A DNA stretch of 20,347 bases, from positions 1 through 20,347 of the forward strand of contig JAFLUQ010000028.1 in NCBI GenBank assembly GCA_022508735.1, given 5' to 3'. A program made the translations under genes and the position numbers. The notes under the pieces are model-generated. The model was not told the origin of the DNA. It did no database searches and saw only the letters and a program-made list of their open reading frames with translations. Each line of letters opens with the position of its first letter. The first letter of the stretch is position 1. This document shows, piece after piece, positions 19,937 through 20,347 of the stretch. This DNA comes from Oscillospiraceae bacterium. GTDB taxonomy: Bacteria; Bacillota; Clostridia; UMGS1883.

Positions 19937-20347
19937 TTATTTCCCGGCTCTGATATTTTTGACCGTGGATTTTTGGATGCTTAAATCTTCATATACTCTG
20001 ATTCCTCCATTGCCAACCGGAGCCTGAGCTAAAAGCCCGACCTTCACAACAGGATCAACCGGAAGATGGAAGTATCTCATCATATAGAAGTTTTCCCCAT
20101 CCATAGAGTAATGGAATGCAAAATTATTACCCACTCTGCAAACCTGCAGCCATGCTGTATCTCCCTCAAGATTGCACCCGTTGGCATCATCCGAATCACC
20201 TTTCGTTACCACGCTTACAGCGGCATGTGTACCAAAATCTGTTAATTCAAAACAGCATTTTGCCCAACAGTTCATATCTTTCATAACCATGACGGATGCA
20301 GAATCATAGGTGTCTTTAAAGCCGTGTGATACTTTGACCTTAAGAAT
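19937..20347 (-). CDS. DUF1349 family concanavalin-like protein, C-terminal part
   Basis: The frame is open to the window edge, so the start is missing; at least 136 residues are visible. The stretch YDSASVMVMKDMNCWAKCCFEL, SVVTKGDSDDANG, and WLQVCRVGNNFAFHYSMDGENF followed by VKVGLLAQAPVGNG is typical of DUF1349/YesU-like concanavalin A beta-sandwich proteins. These are often encoded near glycoside hydrolases and sugar transporters. No secretion signal can be judged. It probably forms an operon with the MFS gene 33 bp downstream. A specific substrate cannot be named. Confidence 0.8.
   Translation of the reverse strand: MLKVKVSHGFKDTYDSASVMVMKDMNCWAKCCFELTDFGTHAAVSVVTKGDSDDANGCNLEGDTAWLQVCRVGNNFAFHYSMDGENFYMMRYFHLPVDPVVKVGLLAQAPVGNGGIRVYEDLSIQKSTVKNIRAGK

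Noticed and set aside
1..20347. CRISPR array or insertion sequence
   Set aside because: No regularly spaced repeat-spacer pattern and no transposase with terminal inverted repeats were seen anywhere in the window.

Overview
The window looks like a chromosomal segment of a Gram-positive, Clostridia-type bacterium (an Oscillospirales/Ruminococcaceae-like gut Firmicute is my best guess). Reasons: Shine-Dalgarno sites of the GGAGG type before most genes, consensus sigma-A promoters with 17-base spacers, short rho-independent terminators, and gene families typical of Clostridia. The host DNA is moderately GC-rich and tightly packed. One block, about 11,760-18,440, is strikingly AT-rich and foreign.

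Host part, left (1-11,715). A plus-strand run encodes the end of an RNA pseudouridine synthase, a small unknown protein, an MBL-fold hydrolase and a HAD phosphatase. A minus-strand YihY/BrkB membrane protein converges on it and is divergent from glyA-rarA-(membrane fusion protein)-dCMP deaminase. Next come a stand-alone WYL-type HTH protein, a tRNA-Asp/tRNA-Thr pair, a possible small RNA, a 54-residue cysteine-rich protein, an ECF-type sigma factor with a very long C-terminal extension, and tadA.

Integrated element (11,752-18,440; excised circle would be 6,681 bp). A host tRNA-Ser(CGA) gene 3 nt after tadA has been cut in its anticodon loop. The 5' half is at 11,719-11,759 and the 3' half at 18,433-18,488. 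Both breakpoints carry the 8-bp core CTCGAAAT, and the separated halves still pair with each other (ACTGA/TCAGT anticodon stem, GGAGC/GCTCC acceptor). The element carries its own complete tRNA-Ser(CGA) at 11,925-12,016 with different stems, evidently a replacement for the gene it breaks. It also encodes a tyrosine recombinase, a double-HTH excisionase-like protein, pairs of arm-type repeats (TTCCCWCA), and a cargo of two reverse transcriptases.

Cargo. The two RTs (661 and 455 aa, both minus strand) look like the Drt3b and Drt3a partners of a DRT type 3 antiphage system. In the 186 bp between them I find a compact non-coding RNA gene on the opposite (plus) strand: extended -10 promoter, five consecutive hairpins (two capped by GNRA loops), a single-stranded ACACAUCAGCGG segment, and a terminator. 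This is the most interesting item in the window. The element has no conjugation, replication or capsid genes, so it appears to be a minimal mobile defence unit.

Host part, right (18,489-20,347). The 3' tRNA fragment keeps its bidirectional terminator. It is followed by a minus-strand pair: an MFS sugar-type permease and the end of a DUF1349 (concanavalin-like) protein cut by the window edge.
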